Shown here one piece after another: positions 7,547 to 16,137 of a stretch of 64,000 nt of DNA. The notes beneath the pieces are model-generated. The model was not told the DNA's origin. It ran no database searches and saw nothing but the letters and a program-made list of their open reading frames with translations. Made by a program: the position numbers and the translations under genes. Source of the stretch: JAQGMJ01 sp036498945 (GTDB taxonomy: Bacteria; Pseudomonadota; Gammaproteobacteria; Burkholderiales; JAEUOS01); contig DASYEQ010000140.1 of the NCBI GenBank assembly GCA_036498945.1, positions 1 through 64,000 on the forward strand, given 5' to 3'. Every line of letters begins with the position of its first letter. The stretch's first letter is position 1.

Positions 7547-9742
7547 TCAATACTCCTGCCACTCGCCCGCGGAAGCAGCGGCCGGGGTGGCGGTGCGCGG
7601 CTTCTTGCCCGCGACCTTGGTGTCGGTCACCGGCGGCTTTTTCGCGAAAGCGGCCTGCGCGTTGTCGCCGGCGGAAAGCCTGAAGCCCGCGACCATGCCC
7701 GCCAGGCTGTTGGCCTGCTCTTCCATCGACTCGGCAGCGGCGGCGGCTTCTTCGACCAGCGCGGCGTTCTGCTGGGTCACCTTGTCCATCTCGGCGACCG
7801 CCTGGTTGACCTGGCCGATGCCGGCGCTTTGCTCCATCGATGCAGCAGAAATCTCGGTCATGATGCTGGTGACGCGCTTCACCGCTTCGACGATCTCTTC
7901 CATCGTGTGACCGGCGTTCTCCACCAGCTTGGAGCCGGCCTGCACCTTGTCGACCGAGTCGCTGATCAGGCCCTTGATCTCCTTGGCGGCGTTGGCGCTG
8001 CGCTGCGCCAGGTTGCGCACCTCGGTGGCCACCACGGCGAAGCCGCGGCCCTGCTCGCCGGCGCGCGCGGCTTCCACCGCGGCGTTGAGCGCCAGGATGT
8101 TGGTCTGGAAGGCGATGCCGTCGATCACACTGATGATGTCGACCACCTTCTTGGAAGATTCGCTGATCGCGTTCATCGTGCCCACCACCTGCGCGACCAC
8201 GTTGCCGCCCTTGACCGCGGTCTGGCTCGCATCGGCGGCGAGGTCGCTCGCCTGGCGCGCGTTGTCGGCGTTCTGCTTGACGGTGGAGGTGATCTCCTCC
8301 ATCGAGGAAGCGGTCTGCTCCAGATTCGCCGCCTGCTCTTCGGTGCGCTGCGACAGGTCGGTGTTGCCCATGGCGATTTCCTTCGCCGCGGTGGTGATGG
8401 TGCCGGCCGAGTCGCGGATGGTGGCAACCACGCCCGCCATGTTTTCCAGCAGCGAGTTGACGCCGGCGCACAGTTCGCCGATGGCGCCCGACTTGCCTTC
8501 CATCGGCACGCGCTGCGTCAGGTCGTTGCGCTGCGCGGCGCCGACGGCGGCCTGGGTCTGCGCCACGGCTTCCTCCAAGGCGCGCGCGGCCAGTACCTGG
8601 GCGGTGACGTCGGTGGCGTACTTCACCACTTTGTACGGCTTGCCGTTGGGATCGAAAATCGGGTTGTAGGAAGCCTGGATCCAGATCTCGCGCCCGCCCT
8701 TGCCGATGCGTTTGTACTGGCCGGCGTCGTATTCGCCGCGTCCCAGCTTGTCCCAGAAGGCGCGGTATTCGGCGCTTTCGCGATAAGTGGCCTCGACGAA
8801 CATGCTGTGGTGGCGGCCGCGGATTTCTTCCAGCGTGTAGCCGATGGCGCCGAGGAAGTTGTCATTGGCGGTGAGGATCTTGCCGTCGGTGTTGAATTCG
8901 ATCACCGCCTGTGCCTTGCCGATGGCGGCCAGCTGGCCGGAGAAGTCGGCCTCGCGCAGCTTGCTCTCCGTGATGTCAGTGGCGTACTTCACCACCTTGC
9001 AGGGCTTGCCGTTCAGGTCGAAGATCGGGTTGTAGGAAGCCTGGATCCAGATCTCGCGGCCGCCCTTGCCGAGGCGCTTGTACTGGCCGGCGTCGTATTC
9101 GCCGCGCGCCAGCTTTTCCCAGAAGGCGCGGTAGTCGGCGCTGGTGCGGTGCTCGGGCGTGACGAACAGGCCATGGTGCTGGCCGCGAATCTCTTCCAGT
9201 GTGTAGCCGATGGCGCCGAGGAAATTCTGGTTGGCGTCGAGGATCTTGCCGTCGGTGGTGAATTCGATCACCGCCTGCGCCTTGCCGATGGCGGCGAGCT
9301 GGCCGGAGGAATCGGCTTCGCGGATTTTCGCCGCCGTGATATCGGTGGCGTACTTGATCACTTTCACCGGCTTGCCGTCCACCCCGAACACCGGGTTGTA
9401 GCTCGCCTGGATCCACACTTCGCGCCCGCCCTTGGCGATGCGCTTGTACTGGCCGGCGTCGTATTCGCCGCGTCCCAGCTTGTCCCAGAAGGCGCGGTAT
9501 TCGCTGCTCGCCGCGTAATCGGCGGGGGCGAAGATGCGGTGATGCTGGCCGCGCACTTCCTCCAGGGTGTAGCCCAGAGCGCCAAGGAAGTTGTCGTTGG
9601 CGGTGAGGATGGTGCCGTCGGTGGTGAATTCGATCACCGCCTGCGACTTGTTGATCGCGGCCACCTCGCCCTTCAGGGCCTGGTTTTCGCGCTTCAGGGC
9701 TTCGATCTCGTCGCCCGCGAACATGTTTTGCAACCAGCTCAT
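7547..9742 (-). CDS. methyl-accepting chemotaxis protein with three PAS domains, cytosolic
   Basis: Chemoreceptor of 731 residues that would signal to CheA through CheW. There is no transmembrane segment. After a short helical N-terminus come three near-identical PAS units of 122 residues (32-153, 154-275, 276-397), then a linker and the MCP signalling domain. The hairpin tip reads AFQTNILALNAAVEAARAGE. The protein ends EWQEY, which fits the xWxx[FY] pentapeptide that tethers CheR/CheB. The PAS units keep conserved Trp and Asn (WIQASYNP), as in flavin- or heme-binding PAS sensors such as Aer/BdlA relatives. The ligand is not determinable. A Shine-Dalgarno (GGAGATTGAC) precedes the ATG. Confidence 0.95.
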   Translation of the reverse strand: MSWLQNMFAGDEIEALKRENQALKGEVAAINKSQAVIEFTTDGTILTANDNFLGALGYTLEEVRGQHHRIFAPADYAASSEYRAFWDKLGRGEYDAGQYKRIAKGGREVWIQASYNPVFGVDGKPVKVIKYATDITAAKIREADSSGQLAAIGKAQAVIEFTTDGKILDANQNFLGAIGYTLEEIRGQHHGLFVTPEHRTSADYRAFWEKLARGEYDAGQYKRLGKGGREIWIQASYNPIFDLNGKPCKVVKYATDITESKLREADFSGQLAAIGKAQAVIEFNTDGKILTANDNFLGAIGYTLEEIRGRHHSMFVEATYRESAEYRAFWDKLGRGEYDAGQYKRIGKGGREIWIQASYNPIFDPNGKPYKVVKYATDVTAQVLAARALEEAVAQTQAAVGAAQRNDLTQRVPMEGKSGAIGELCAGVNSLLENMAGVVATIRDSAGTITTAAKEIAMGNTDLSQRTEEQAANLEQTASSMEEITSTVKQNADNARQASDLAADASQTAVKGGNVVAQVVGTMNAISESSKKVVDIISVIDGIAFQTNILALNAAVEAARAGEQGRGFAVVATEVRNLAQRSANAAKEIKGLISDSVDKVQAGSKLVENAGHTMEEIVEAVKRVTSIMTEISAASMEQSAGIGQVNQAVAEMDKVTQQNAALVEEAAAAAESMEEQANSLAGMVAGFRLSAGDNAQAAFAKKPPVTDTKVAGKKPRTATPAAASAGEWQEY
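8552..9649 (-). repeat. three tandem 366-bp PAS-coding repeats
   Basis: Units at 9649-9284, 9283-8918 and 8917-8552 encode 122-residue PAS modules with exactly equal period for the first two. Blocks such as GREIWIQASYNPIF, GEYDAGQYKR and FLGAIGYTLEE recur almost unchanged. The repeats point to recent duplication or gene conversion within the gene. Confidence 0.9.
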
Positions 9743-9863
9743 GTCAATCTCCTAAAAATGTATTGCAGGGTGCGAAGCATTGCGTTGCGGCCATCGGCAT
9801 TCTTCGCATCTGCCTACGCCTGGTCGTGCCTGGATATCGGTGTTGAATCGGGTGCGGTGGTGC

Positions 9864-10382
9864 TCAACCGTGCAGGGAAGCGTCGGTGGGCGGCAGCGGC
9901 TCGTCGAACAGGCCCATCTCGGGGCTCGCAATCAGGCGCTCGATGTCCATCAGGATCAGCATGCGGCCGTCCACCGCGCCCAGGCCGGTGACGTGCTGGG
10001 CATGGCAGGCGGCGGAAAAATCCGGGACCGCGCGCATCTGCTCCGCCGTGAGCGCCAGCACGTCGGAGACGCTGTCGACCACGATGCCGACCACGCGGTG
10101 CGCGACGTTCAGGATGATCAGCACGGTGAATTCGTTGTACACCGGCTCGCCCAGGTTGAACTTGATGCGCAGGTCCACCACCGGCACGATGGTGCCGCGC
10201 AGGTTGATCACGCCCTTGAGGTACGCCGGCGTATTGGCGATGCGGGTGACCGCGTCGTAGCCGCGAATCTCCTGCACCCGCAGGATGTCGATGCCGTATT
10301 CCTCGCTTCCCAGGCAGAAGGTGAGGAACTCGTTGCTGGCGACGGTGCCGAGCAACGCGCCGATGTTTTCCATTTGTCCCAT
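9864..10382 (-). CDS. cheW: chemotaxis coupling protein CheW
   Basis: Adaptor linking receptors to CheA. The 172-residue protein has the CheW core: FLTFCLGSEEYGIDILRVQE at the start, the GVINLRGTIVPVVDLR signature in the middle and VVDSVSDVL later. A C-terminal extension of about 20 residues (PLPPTD and so on) follows. A good Shine-Dalgarno (AAGGAG) precedes ATG 10382. An alternative start is four codons downstream. It lies 17 bases after cheA and 121 bases before the triple-PAS receptor, so it belongs to the same transcription unit. Confidence 0.96.
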   Translation of the reverse strand: MGQMENIGALLGTVASNEFLTFCLGSEEYGIDILRVQEIRGYDAVTRIANTPAYLKGVINLRGTIVPVVDLRIKFNLGEPVYNEFTVLIILNVAHRVVGIVVDSVSDVLALTAEQMRAVPDFSAACHAQHVTGLGAVDGRMLILMDIERLIASPEMGLFDEPLPPTDASLHG

Positions 10383-10399
10383 GTGGACTCCTTGCGGTT

Positions 10400-12424
10400 T
10401 CAGTGCCTGCTCTTGCGAATCAGGGAAGCGACATCCAGGATCATCGCCACGCGGCCGTCACCCATGATGGTGGCGCCGGCGATGCCGGGCTGGCGGCGGA
10501 AATTGGTTTCCAGGCTCTTCACCACCACCTGCTGCTGGCCGACCAGTTCGTCGACTTCCAGCGCCGACTTCACGCCGTCGGCTTCCACAATGACGATGAT
10601 TTCCGGGCCGCGATGCAGGGACGGGTGTTCCGGCGGGAACACCTCGGCGAGTTTCAATACCGGCAGGTATTCGCCGCGCATGTCGATCACGCGCCCGGCG
10701 CCGCCGATCGCGCGGATCGCCTGCGAATCGACCTGCAGCGATTCGACCACCGCGTTCAGCGGCACGATGTAGATGTCGCCGCCCACCGACAGCGACATGC
10801 CGTCCATGATGGCGAGCGTGAGCGGCAGGCGCACCGTCATGCGCGTGCCGACGCCGGCGGCCGAGTCGATCTCGACGCTGCCGCCCAAGGCGACGATGTT
10901 CCGGCGCACCACGTCCATGCCGACGCCGCGGCCGGAAACGTCCGACACCACCTCGGCGGTGGAAAAGCCGGCTTCGAATATCAGGTTCCACACCTCGGCA
11001 TCGGTGGGATTGGCCGGCAGCGCGATGCCGCTGCTGCGCGCCTTGGCGAGAATCTTGTCGCGTTTCAATCCACCGCCGTCGTCGGTCACTTCGATCACGA
11101 TGTTGCCGCCGCGATGAAAGGCCGAGAGGGTGATGGTGCCGGTTTCCGGCTTGCCGGCGGCGATGCGCGCTTCCGGCGTCTCGATGCCGTGGTCCAGCGA
11201 ATTTCGCACCAGGTGGGTCATCGGGTCGGTGATCTTTTCGATCAGGCCCTTGTCCAGCTCGGTGCCTTCGCCGATCATTTTCAGGTTGACCTTCTTGTTA
11301 AGCTTGCCGGCCAGGTCGCGCAGCATGCGCGGGAAGCGGTTGAACACACCGGCGATCGGCGTCATGCGGATCGACATCACCGATTCCTGCAAGTCGCGGG
11401 TGTTGCGCTCGAGATCGGCCATGCGCGCCTGCAAGGCCTGGAAGGTGGCGAGGTCCAGGCCGGAGATGTTTTGCGCCAGCATCGCCTGGGTGATCACCAG
11501 TTCGCCGACCAGGTTGATCAGCTGGTCCACCTTGCCCACCGGTACGCGGATGGAAGCGGCGTCGGCGGCGGCCTTGTCGGTCTTGGCGCGCGCGGCGGCA
11601 GCGGGCGTGGCGGCACGCGCCGCCGGCGCGTCTTCGGCCAGCTCGCTGTCGGGCACGCCGGGCATGCCCTTGAAAAAACCGTAGGGCGCCGGCCTGGGGG
11701 CGCCCGGCATGCCGTCGAAAAAGCCATAAGGCTCGGCGGGTGGCGGCGCACCGGCGCTGCCGGCGAACAGGCCGTAGGCCTCGGTGAGGATGGTGTCGGC
11801 CGGCGCGGCAGCAGCGGGCGCTTCGTCAAACAGGCCGTAAGCCTCGTCCGCCGCGGCGGGCGCCGGCTCGTCGGCAAACAGGCCGTAGGCTTCTTCCTCG
11901 GCCGGCGTGTCGGCGGGCTCTTCGTCGAACAGGCCATAGGCCTCTTCGGCAGCGGGCGCCGGGGTGGCGGCTGGGGTAGCCTCCTCCGGCGTGGCGGCAG
12001 GCGTGCGCCCCGCGGCGAGGTCGCGCAGGCGCATCACCAGGGGCGTGGTATCGGGCGCGGCGTCGGCTTCGCCGCGATGCCGCGCCAAGAGCGCTTCGAG
12101 CGCGTCCTTGGATTCGAGCAGGGTATCGACGATCGCCGGCGAGAGCGCCATCTGCCCCTTGCGCACGCGGTCGAGCAGGGTTTCCGCTTCGTGAGTGAGA
12201 TCGGCCAGGTCGGTGAGGCCGAACATGCCGGAATTGCCCTTGATCGAATGCGCGGCGCGGAAGATCGCGTTGACCGTCTCCGGGTCGAGGTTCGCCAGGT
12301 CGATGTCGAGCAGCAGGCTCTCCATCGTGCGCAGGTGCTCGTCGGTCTCCTCGAAGAAGACGCCGAGAAACTGGCTGACGTCGAAGGCGCCGCCCTGCGC
12401 GCCGGGGTCGGGAGTGTGGCTCAC
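10400..12424 (-). CDS. cheA: chemotaxis histidine kinase CheA
   Basis: Histidine autokinase of the chemotaxis pathway, 674 residues. The P1/HPt domain carries the phospho-accepting His59 (RAAHSIKG). A low-complexity Ala/Pro linker (about 140-290) contains six YG[LF]F repeats and takes the place where P2 usually lies. Then come the dimerisation domain P3 (INLVGELVITQAML), the ATP-binding P4 (LVRNSLDHGIE as N box, DDGGGLKRDKI and GRGVGMDVVR as G boxes) and the CheW-like P5. The GTG start is supported by GGAG at a good distance. It is 12 bases after cheY. The lack of a recognisable P2 suggests another way of docking CheY. Confidence 0.96.
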   Translation of the reverse strand: MSHTPDPGAQGGAFDVSQFLGVFFEETDEHLRTMESLLLDIDLANLDPETVNAIFRAAHSIKGNSGMFGLTDLADLTHEAETLLDRVRKGQMALSPAIVDTLLESKDALEALLARHRGEADAAPDTTPLVMRLRDLAAGRTPAATPEEATPAATPAPAAEEAYGLFDEEPADTPAEEEAYGLFADEPAPAAADEAYGLFDEAPAAAAPADTILTEAYGLFAGSAGAPPPAEPYGFFDGMPGAPRPAPYGFFKGMPGVPDSELAEDAPAARAATPAAAARAKTDKAAADAASIRVPVGKVDQLINLVGELVITQAMLAQNISGLDLATFQALQARMADLERNTRDLQESVMSIRMTPIAGVFNRFPRMLRDLAGKLNKKVNLKMIGEGTELDKGLIEKITDPMTHLVRNSLDHGIETPEARIAAGKPETGTITLSAFHRGGNIVIEVTDDGGGLKRDKILAKARSSGIALPANPTDAEVWNLIFEAGFSTAEVVSDVSGRGVGMDVVRRNIVALGGSVEIDSAAGVGTRMTVRLPLTLAIMDGMSLSVGGDIYIVPLNAVVESLQVDSQAIRAIGGAGRVIDMRGEYLPVLKLAEVFPPEHPSLHRGPEIIVIVEADGVKSALEVDELVGQQQVVVKSLETNFRRQPGIAGATIMGDGRVAMILDVASLIRKSRH
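11672..11938 (-). repeat. six YG[LF]F peptide repeats in CheA linker
   Basis: Residues 163, 180, 196, 217, 233 and 248 each begin a tetrapeptide YGLF or YGFF, mostly in the context E-A-Y-G-L-F-x-x-x-P or P-Y-G-F-F-x-G-M-P-G. Spacing is 15-21 residues. The linker between them is acidic and Ala/Pro-rich. Confidence 0.9.
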
Positions 12425-12436
12425 CGGCGGCTCCGC

Positions 12437-12802
12437 TTAGCCCAGTACTTTCTTGACCACTTCGAGCAGCTTGACCGGGTCGAACGGCTTGATGATCCAG
12501 CCAGTGGCGCCGGCGGCGCGGCCTTGCGACTTCATCGCGTCGCTGGATTCGGTGGTGAGCATCAGGATCGGCGTCGACTTGTAGGTCGGCAGGCCGCGCA
12601 GGGTCTTGATCAGGGTGATGCCGTCCATGCCGGGCATGTTCTGGTCGGTGATCACCAGGCCGACGCTGTTGGCCTTTGCCTTCGCCAGGCCGTCATTGCC
12701 GTCGGCGGCTTCCAGCACGCTGTAGCCGGCGCCCTTGAGCGTGAAGCCCACCATCTGGCGGATGGCGGCGGAATCGTCCACGGTCAATATGGTTTTGCTC
12801 AT
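12437..12802 (-). CDS. cheY: chemotaxis response regulator CheY
   Basis: Single-domain receiver of 121 residues that carries the phosphoryl signal from CheA to the flagellar switch. The acidic pair DD (residues 9-10), the phospho-acceptor Asp in VITDQNMPGMDG (about 53), the Thr in MLTTES (about 83) and the Lys in IIKPFDP (about 105) are all present. A Shine-Dalgarno (AGAAGGA) precedes the ATG at 12802. It lies between the MCP-like gene and cheA. It could also be a cheY of another Che-type system, since the flagellar or type IV pilus assignment is not visible here. Confidence 0.95.
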   Translation of the reverse strand: MSKTILTVDDSAAIRQMVGFTLKGAGYSVLEAADGNDGLAKAKANSVGLVITDQNMPGMDGITLIKTLRGLPTYKSTPILMLTTESSDAMKSQGRAAGATGWIIKPFDPVKLLEVVKKVLG

Positions 12803-12875
12803 GTATGTTCCTTCTGCGGTACCGGTAAGCGTGCTGTCAAAACGGGTGGTTAAAACGGGTTTTCAAAACGGGGTT

Positions 12876-14000
12876 TCAAAAGAGCTCGACGTCGCCGCTG
12901 GCCATGTCCTGCTGGTTCACCGGGTTGTGATGGGTGGCCTGGCGCAGGCTGGCGACAAGAGCCGCCGAATCGGCGCTCCCGGCGTGGGGGCGCTCGCCCA
13001 GCAGGGCGATGACGCGGTCGGCTTCGTCGAGCCGGCCGGCGACGTGATTGATCAGTTGCGAAGCGATGTCCTGGAATTGCAGGGCGCGCACGGCGTGGCT
13101 CACGGTCTCGCCCATCTCGACCGACATGCGGTCGATTTCGCCGGCGCTCTGGCCGATCTGGTCGTTGACGCGGCTGATCTCCTCCATGGCGCTGGCGGCC
13201 TGGCGGCGGCTTTGCAGCGCGCCCACCATGTCGTGCGAGGCCATGTCGGTGATGATCTTTTCTGCGCTGCCGACGGAGGCTTCGATGCGGCCCATTTCCC
13301 CGCGGATGCTGGAAGAGAATTCGCTGGCGCGCTCGGCGAGGTTGCGCACCTCGTCGGCCACCACGGCGAAGCCGCGGCCGGCCTCGCCTGCGCGCGCCGC
13401 CTCGATGGCGGCGTTCAGCGCCAGCATGTTGGTCTGCTTGGCGATCGCCTCGATGCCTTGCACCAGGCCCACGGTCTGCGTCACCTGGGTCTTGACCTGG
13501 TCCATCTGCTCGACCAGGCCCATGGCGGCCTTGCTCGATTCGATGGTGGCGTCCACCGACGATTGCAGGATTTTCGTGGTCTCTTCGACGAACTGGCTGA
13601 TGCTGATGCCGCCGGCGCCGGATTCCTCGCGCGTGGCGCCATAGGCGATCTGCATCGCCAGCCCGCGCTGGCGCGAGCTCAGGTCGTGCATGGTGCTGAA
13701 ACTGGGGATCAGCAGGCCGATGGCCTCCGAAATGATGTCGCGCAGGCGCACCAACTCTTCGCGCGAATGGGCGAACTGGATGCGGAATTCTTCGGCCACC
13801 GGCTGCAGGGGGTTGGGCACTTCGGCGGGCACCGGGGTGCTGACTGCCGAGGCAGCCGGCGCGCGCTCGCGCAGCACCAGCCAGGCGGCCGCCACCGGGG
13901 CCACGGCGGCAACCAGGGCCGCCGCCACGCCTCCGAACCAGGCGGCGCTACCTGCCGCGAGAGCGGCGGAGGCGACCAGTATCCGACTTGCTTGTGCCAC
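12876..14000 (-). CDS. membrane-anchored MCP-like protein with CheZ-like motif
   Basis: 374-residue protein, first gene of the chemotaxis cluster. Residues 5-43 form one long or two short hydrophobic segments rich in Ala and Val. There is no periplasmic sensor domain. Residues 180-225 contain the MCP hairpin tip (AKQTNMLALNAAIEAARAGE, then GRGFAVVADEVRNLAERA). Downstream, residues 307-317 read LQFQDIASQLI, with Asp311 and Gln315 spaced as in the CheZ catalytic motif (Asp143, Gln147 in E. coli). The protein ends DVELF. The GTG start at 14000 has AGGTG at a suitable distance. I infer a receptor-like scaffold that may also dephosphorylate or bind CheY. Confidence 0.85.
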   Translation of the reverse strand: MAQASRILVASAALAAGSAAWFGGVAAALVAAVAPVAAAWLVLRERAPAASAVSTPVPAEVPNPLQPVAEEFRIQFAHSREELVRLRDIISEAIGLLIPSFSTMHDLSSRQRGLAMQIAYGATREESGAGGISISQFVEETTKILQSSVDATIESSKAAMGLVEQMDQVKTQVTQTVGLVQGIEAIAKQTNMLALNAAIEAARAGEAGRGFAVVADEVRNLAERASEFSSSIRGEMGRIEASVGSAEKIITDMASHDMVGALQSRRQAASAMEEISRVNDQIGQSAGEIDRMSVEMGETVSHAVRALQFQDIASQLINHVAGRLDEADRVIALLGERPHAGSADSAALVASLRQATHHNPVNQQDMASGDVELF

Positions 14001-14444
14001 AAATGCACCTATATAGAAAAAAGCTGTCCGTAGCTTGAGGGCCGGGCTCGCCGGAAGCAGGCTCGCCGACGAGATTGCGTTGCGTGTGCTGGCCGATCCT
14101 CAAGCCCTTCAAGCGCGTGTCCGCCATTGTGTTGCGTGGGGGATACCCTAAAAAGCCCAAGCAAAGGGGCAAAAGTGGCGCAGTTTGGTTCGTAAAAACG
14201 GGGCAAAAGCCCGGCAATTCCGTTAACATCGCGCCCGTGGCGTACTGTTGCCTGGTCCGGGCACGGTTTTTGGCCGTGCCGGGTGCGTCTGATCTGTTTT
14301 TTCGCGTTTTTGGTTCGTTTTTCGGCGTTTTTCGGCTTTTTTCTTGATCCCGCCCTGGGTTTTCCGGTCTGCCGACCGGATCCATCCCCGCGTACGGTGC
14401 CGCCAGCGCCGCCTCGCCGCGTCTTCTCAAAGGTTCGTTGCTTC
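14001..14444. other. intergenic region between divergent MCP-like and ybiT genes
   Basis: 444 bases without a convincing gene. It holds the promoter region of the chemotaxis cluster (to the left) and of ybiT (to the right). I found no clear sigma-28 consensus. It contains A-rich tracts at 14150-14200, a 7-bp hairpin (14260-14266 with 14274-14280), and a run of phased T-tracts up to 14342. Short open frames across it have no family signature. Confidence 0.6.
14267..14342 (+). repeat. helically phased T-tracts (possible bent DNA)
   Basis: Tracts of five or six T start at 14267, 14297, 14307, 14318, 14328 and 14337. The last five are spaced 9-11 bases, and the first is three helical turns ahead. 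Phased A/T-tracts of this kind bend DNA. They lie about 100-180 bases upstream of the ybiT start. Confidence 0.6.
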
Positions 14445-16049
14445 ATGCTTTCCACTGCCAACATCAGCATCCAGTTCGGCGCCAAGCCGCTTTTTGAAAA
14501 CGTCAGCGTCAAGTTCACCGATGGCAACCGCTATGGCCTGATCGGCGCCAACGGCTGCGGCAAGTCCACGCTGATGAAAATCCTGGGCGGCGACCTGGAA
14601 CAGTCCGGCGGTGAGGTGATGCTTGCGCCCGGCCTGCGCCTGGGCAAGCTGAACCAGAACCAGTTCGCCTACGAAGACGAGCGCGTGCTCGACGTGGTGA
14701 TGCAGGGCCACACCGAGATGTGGCAGGCGATGAAGGAACGCGACGCCATCTACGCCAATCCCGATGCCACCGACGACGACTACATGAAAGCCGCCGAGCT
14801 GGAGGCCAAGTACGCCGAATACGGTGGCTACGAGTCCGAGGCGCGTGCCGGCAGCCTGCTGATGGGCGCCGGCGTGGAGGAGAAACTCCACAACGGCCCG
14901 ATGCGCGAAGTCGCGCCCGGCTGGAAGCTGCGCGTGCTGCTGGCCCAGGCGCTGTTCTCCAAGCCCGATGTGCTGCTGCTGGACGAGCCGACCAACAACC
15001 TCGACATCAACTCCATCCGCTGGCTGGAAGACGTGCTGAACGACTACGACAGCACCATGATCATCATCAGCCACGACCGCCACTTCCTCAACCAGGTCTG
15101 CACCCACATGGCCGACCTGGACTACGGCAAGCTCACCGTCTACCCCGGCAACTACGACGACTACATGCTCGCCTCGACCCAGGCGCGCGCCCTGGTCTCG
15201 GCCGCCAACGCCAAGGCGAAGGAGCGCATTGCCGACCTGCAGGACTTCGTGCGCCGCTTCTCGGCCAACAAGTCGAAGGCGCGCCAGGCCACCTCGCGCG
15301 CCAAGCAGATCGAGAAGATCAAGGTCGAGGACATGAAGCCCTCGTCGCGCCAGAACCCGTATATCCGCTTCGAGGAAGACAAGAAGCTCTACCGCCTGGC
15401 CCTCGAAATCGACGGCGTCTCGTTCACCTATCCGGGCGCGCCCGCGCCGGTGCTGGACAAGCTCGGCTTCAATATAGAAGCGGGCGAGCGCGTCGCCATC
15501 ATCGGCCCCAACGGCGTGGGCAAGACCACGCTGGTGCGCCTGATGGCCGGCGACCTCGATCCTTCCAAGGGCCGCGTCAAGTGGGCGGAAAACGCCAAGG
15601 TCGGCTACATGCCGCAGGACCCGCAGGCCGAGTTCGCGCAGGACACCGACCTGGCTTCGTGGATGAGCGACTGGAAAGCCGCAAGCGATGACGACCAGAT
15701 CGTGCGCTCCACCCTCGGCCGCCTGCTGTTCTCCGGCGACGACCTGAAAAAGACCGTGAAGGTGCTCTCCGGCGGCGAGAAGAACCGCATGCTCTACGGC
15801 AAGCTGATGCTTTCGCGCTCCAACGTGCTCCTGATGGACGAGCCGACCAACCACATGGACATGGAGTCGATCGAGTCATTGCAGATCGGGCTGGAGAAAT
15901 ACCCCGGCACGCTGATCTTCGTCTCGCACGACCGCGAGTTCGTCAACGGCCTGGCCAACCGCATCATCGAGATCAAGGAAGGCGGCGGCTTCACCGACTT
16001 CTCCGGCACCTACGACGAATACCTGATGTCGCAGGGGATTGCGGCGTAA
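14445..16049 (+). CDS. ybiT: ABC-F family ATPase (YbiT-type)
   Basis: Soluble tandem-ATPase of the ABC-F class, which acts at the ribosome rather than in transport. The 534 residues match the E. coli YbiT length (530) and order: ABC1 with Walker A GANGCGKS, signature region APGWKLRVLLAQAL and Walker B VLLLDEPTNNLD, then the P-site linker (RFSANKSKARQATSRAKQIEK), and ABC2 with GPNGVGKT, LSGGEKNRM and LLMDEPTNHMD. The start MLSTANISIQFG matches family N-termini. An in-frame upstream ATG at 14283 would add a low-complexity Phe-rich peptide and was rejected. The Shine-Dalgarno is weak. The upstream DNA has phased T-tracts. Confidence 0.95.
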   Translation: MLSTANISIQFGAKPLFENVSVKFTDGNRYGLIGANGCGKSTLMKILGGDLEQSGGEVMLAPGLRLGKLNQNQFAYEDERVLDVVMQGHTEMWQAMKERDAIYANPDATDDDYMKAAELEAKYAEYGGYESEARAGSLLMGAGVEEKLHNGPMREVAPGWKLRVLLAQALFSKPDVLLLDEPTNNLDINSIRWLEDVLNDYDSTMIIISHDRHFLNQVCTHMADLDYGKLTVYPGNYDDYMLASTQARALVSAANAKAKERIADLQDFVRRFSANKSKARQATSRAKQIEKIKVEDMKPSSRQNPYIRFEEDKKLYRLALEIDGVSFTYPGAPAPVLDKLGFNIEAGERVAIIGPNGVGKTTLVRLMAGDLDPSKGRVKWAENAKVGYMPQDPQAEFAQDTDLASWMSDWKAASDDDQIVRSTLGRLLFSGDDLKKTVKVLSGGEKNRMLYGKLMLSRSNVLLMDEPTNHMDMESIESLQIGLEKYPGTLIFVSHDREFVNGLANRIIEIKEGGGFTDFSGTYDEYLMSQGIAA

Positions 16050-16137
16050 GACTGGTAGTGTTTTTCGCTGCGTGAGCCGGCGCCGTTCGCGTTGAGGTCC
16101 CCGGGGTAACGCGTGCGCGGCGCAGGGTCAGCGTACA

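Noticed and set aside
7502..9991. 829-codon plus-strand frame opposite the triple-PAS receptor
   Set aside because: It is the complement of a repeated coding gene. His- and Asp-rich composition and the lack of any motif mark it as a shadow frame.
12876..14000. Ordinary transmembrane chemoreceptor
   Set aside because: There is no periplasmic ligand-binding domain or HAMP domain, and the C-terminus carries extra motifs.
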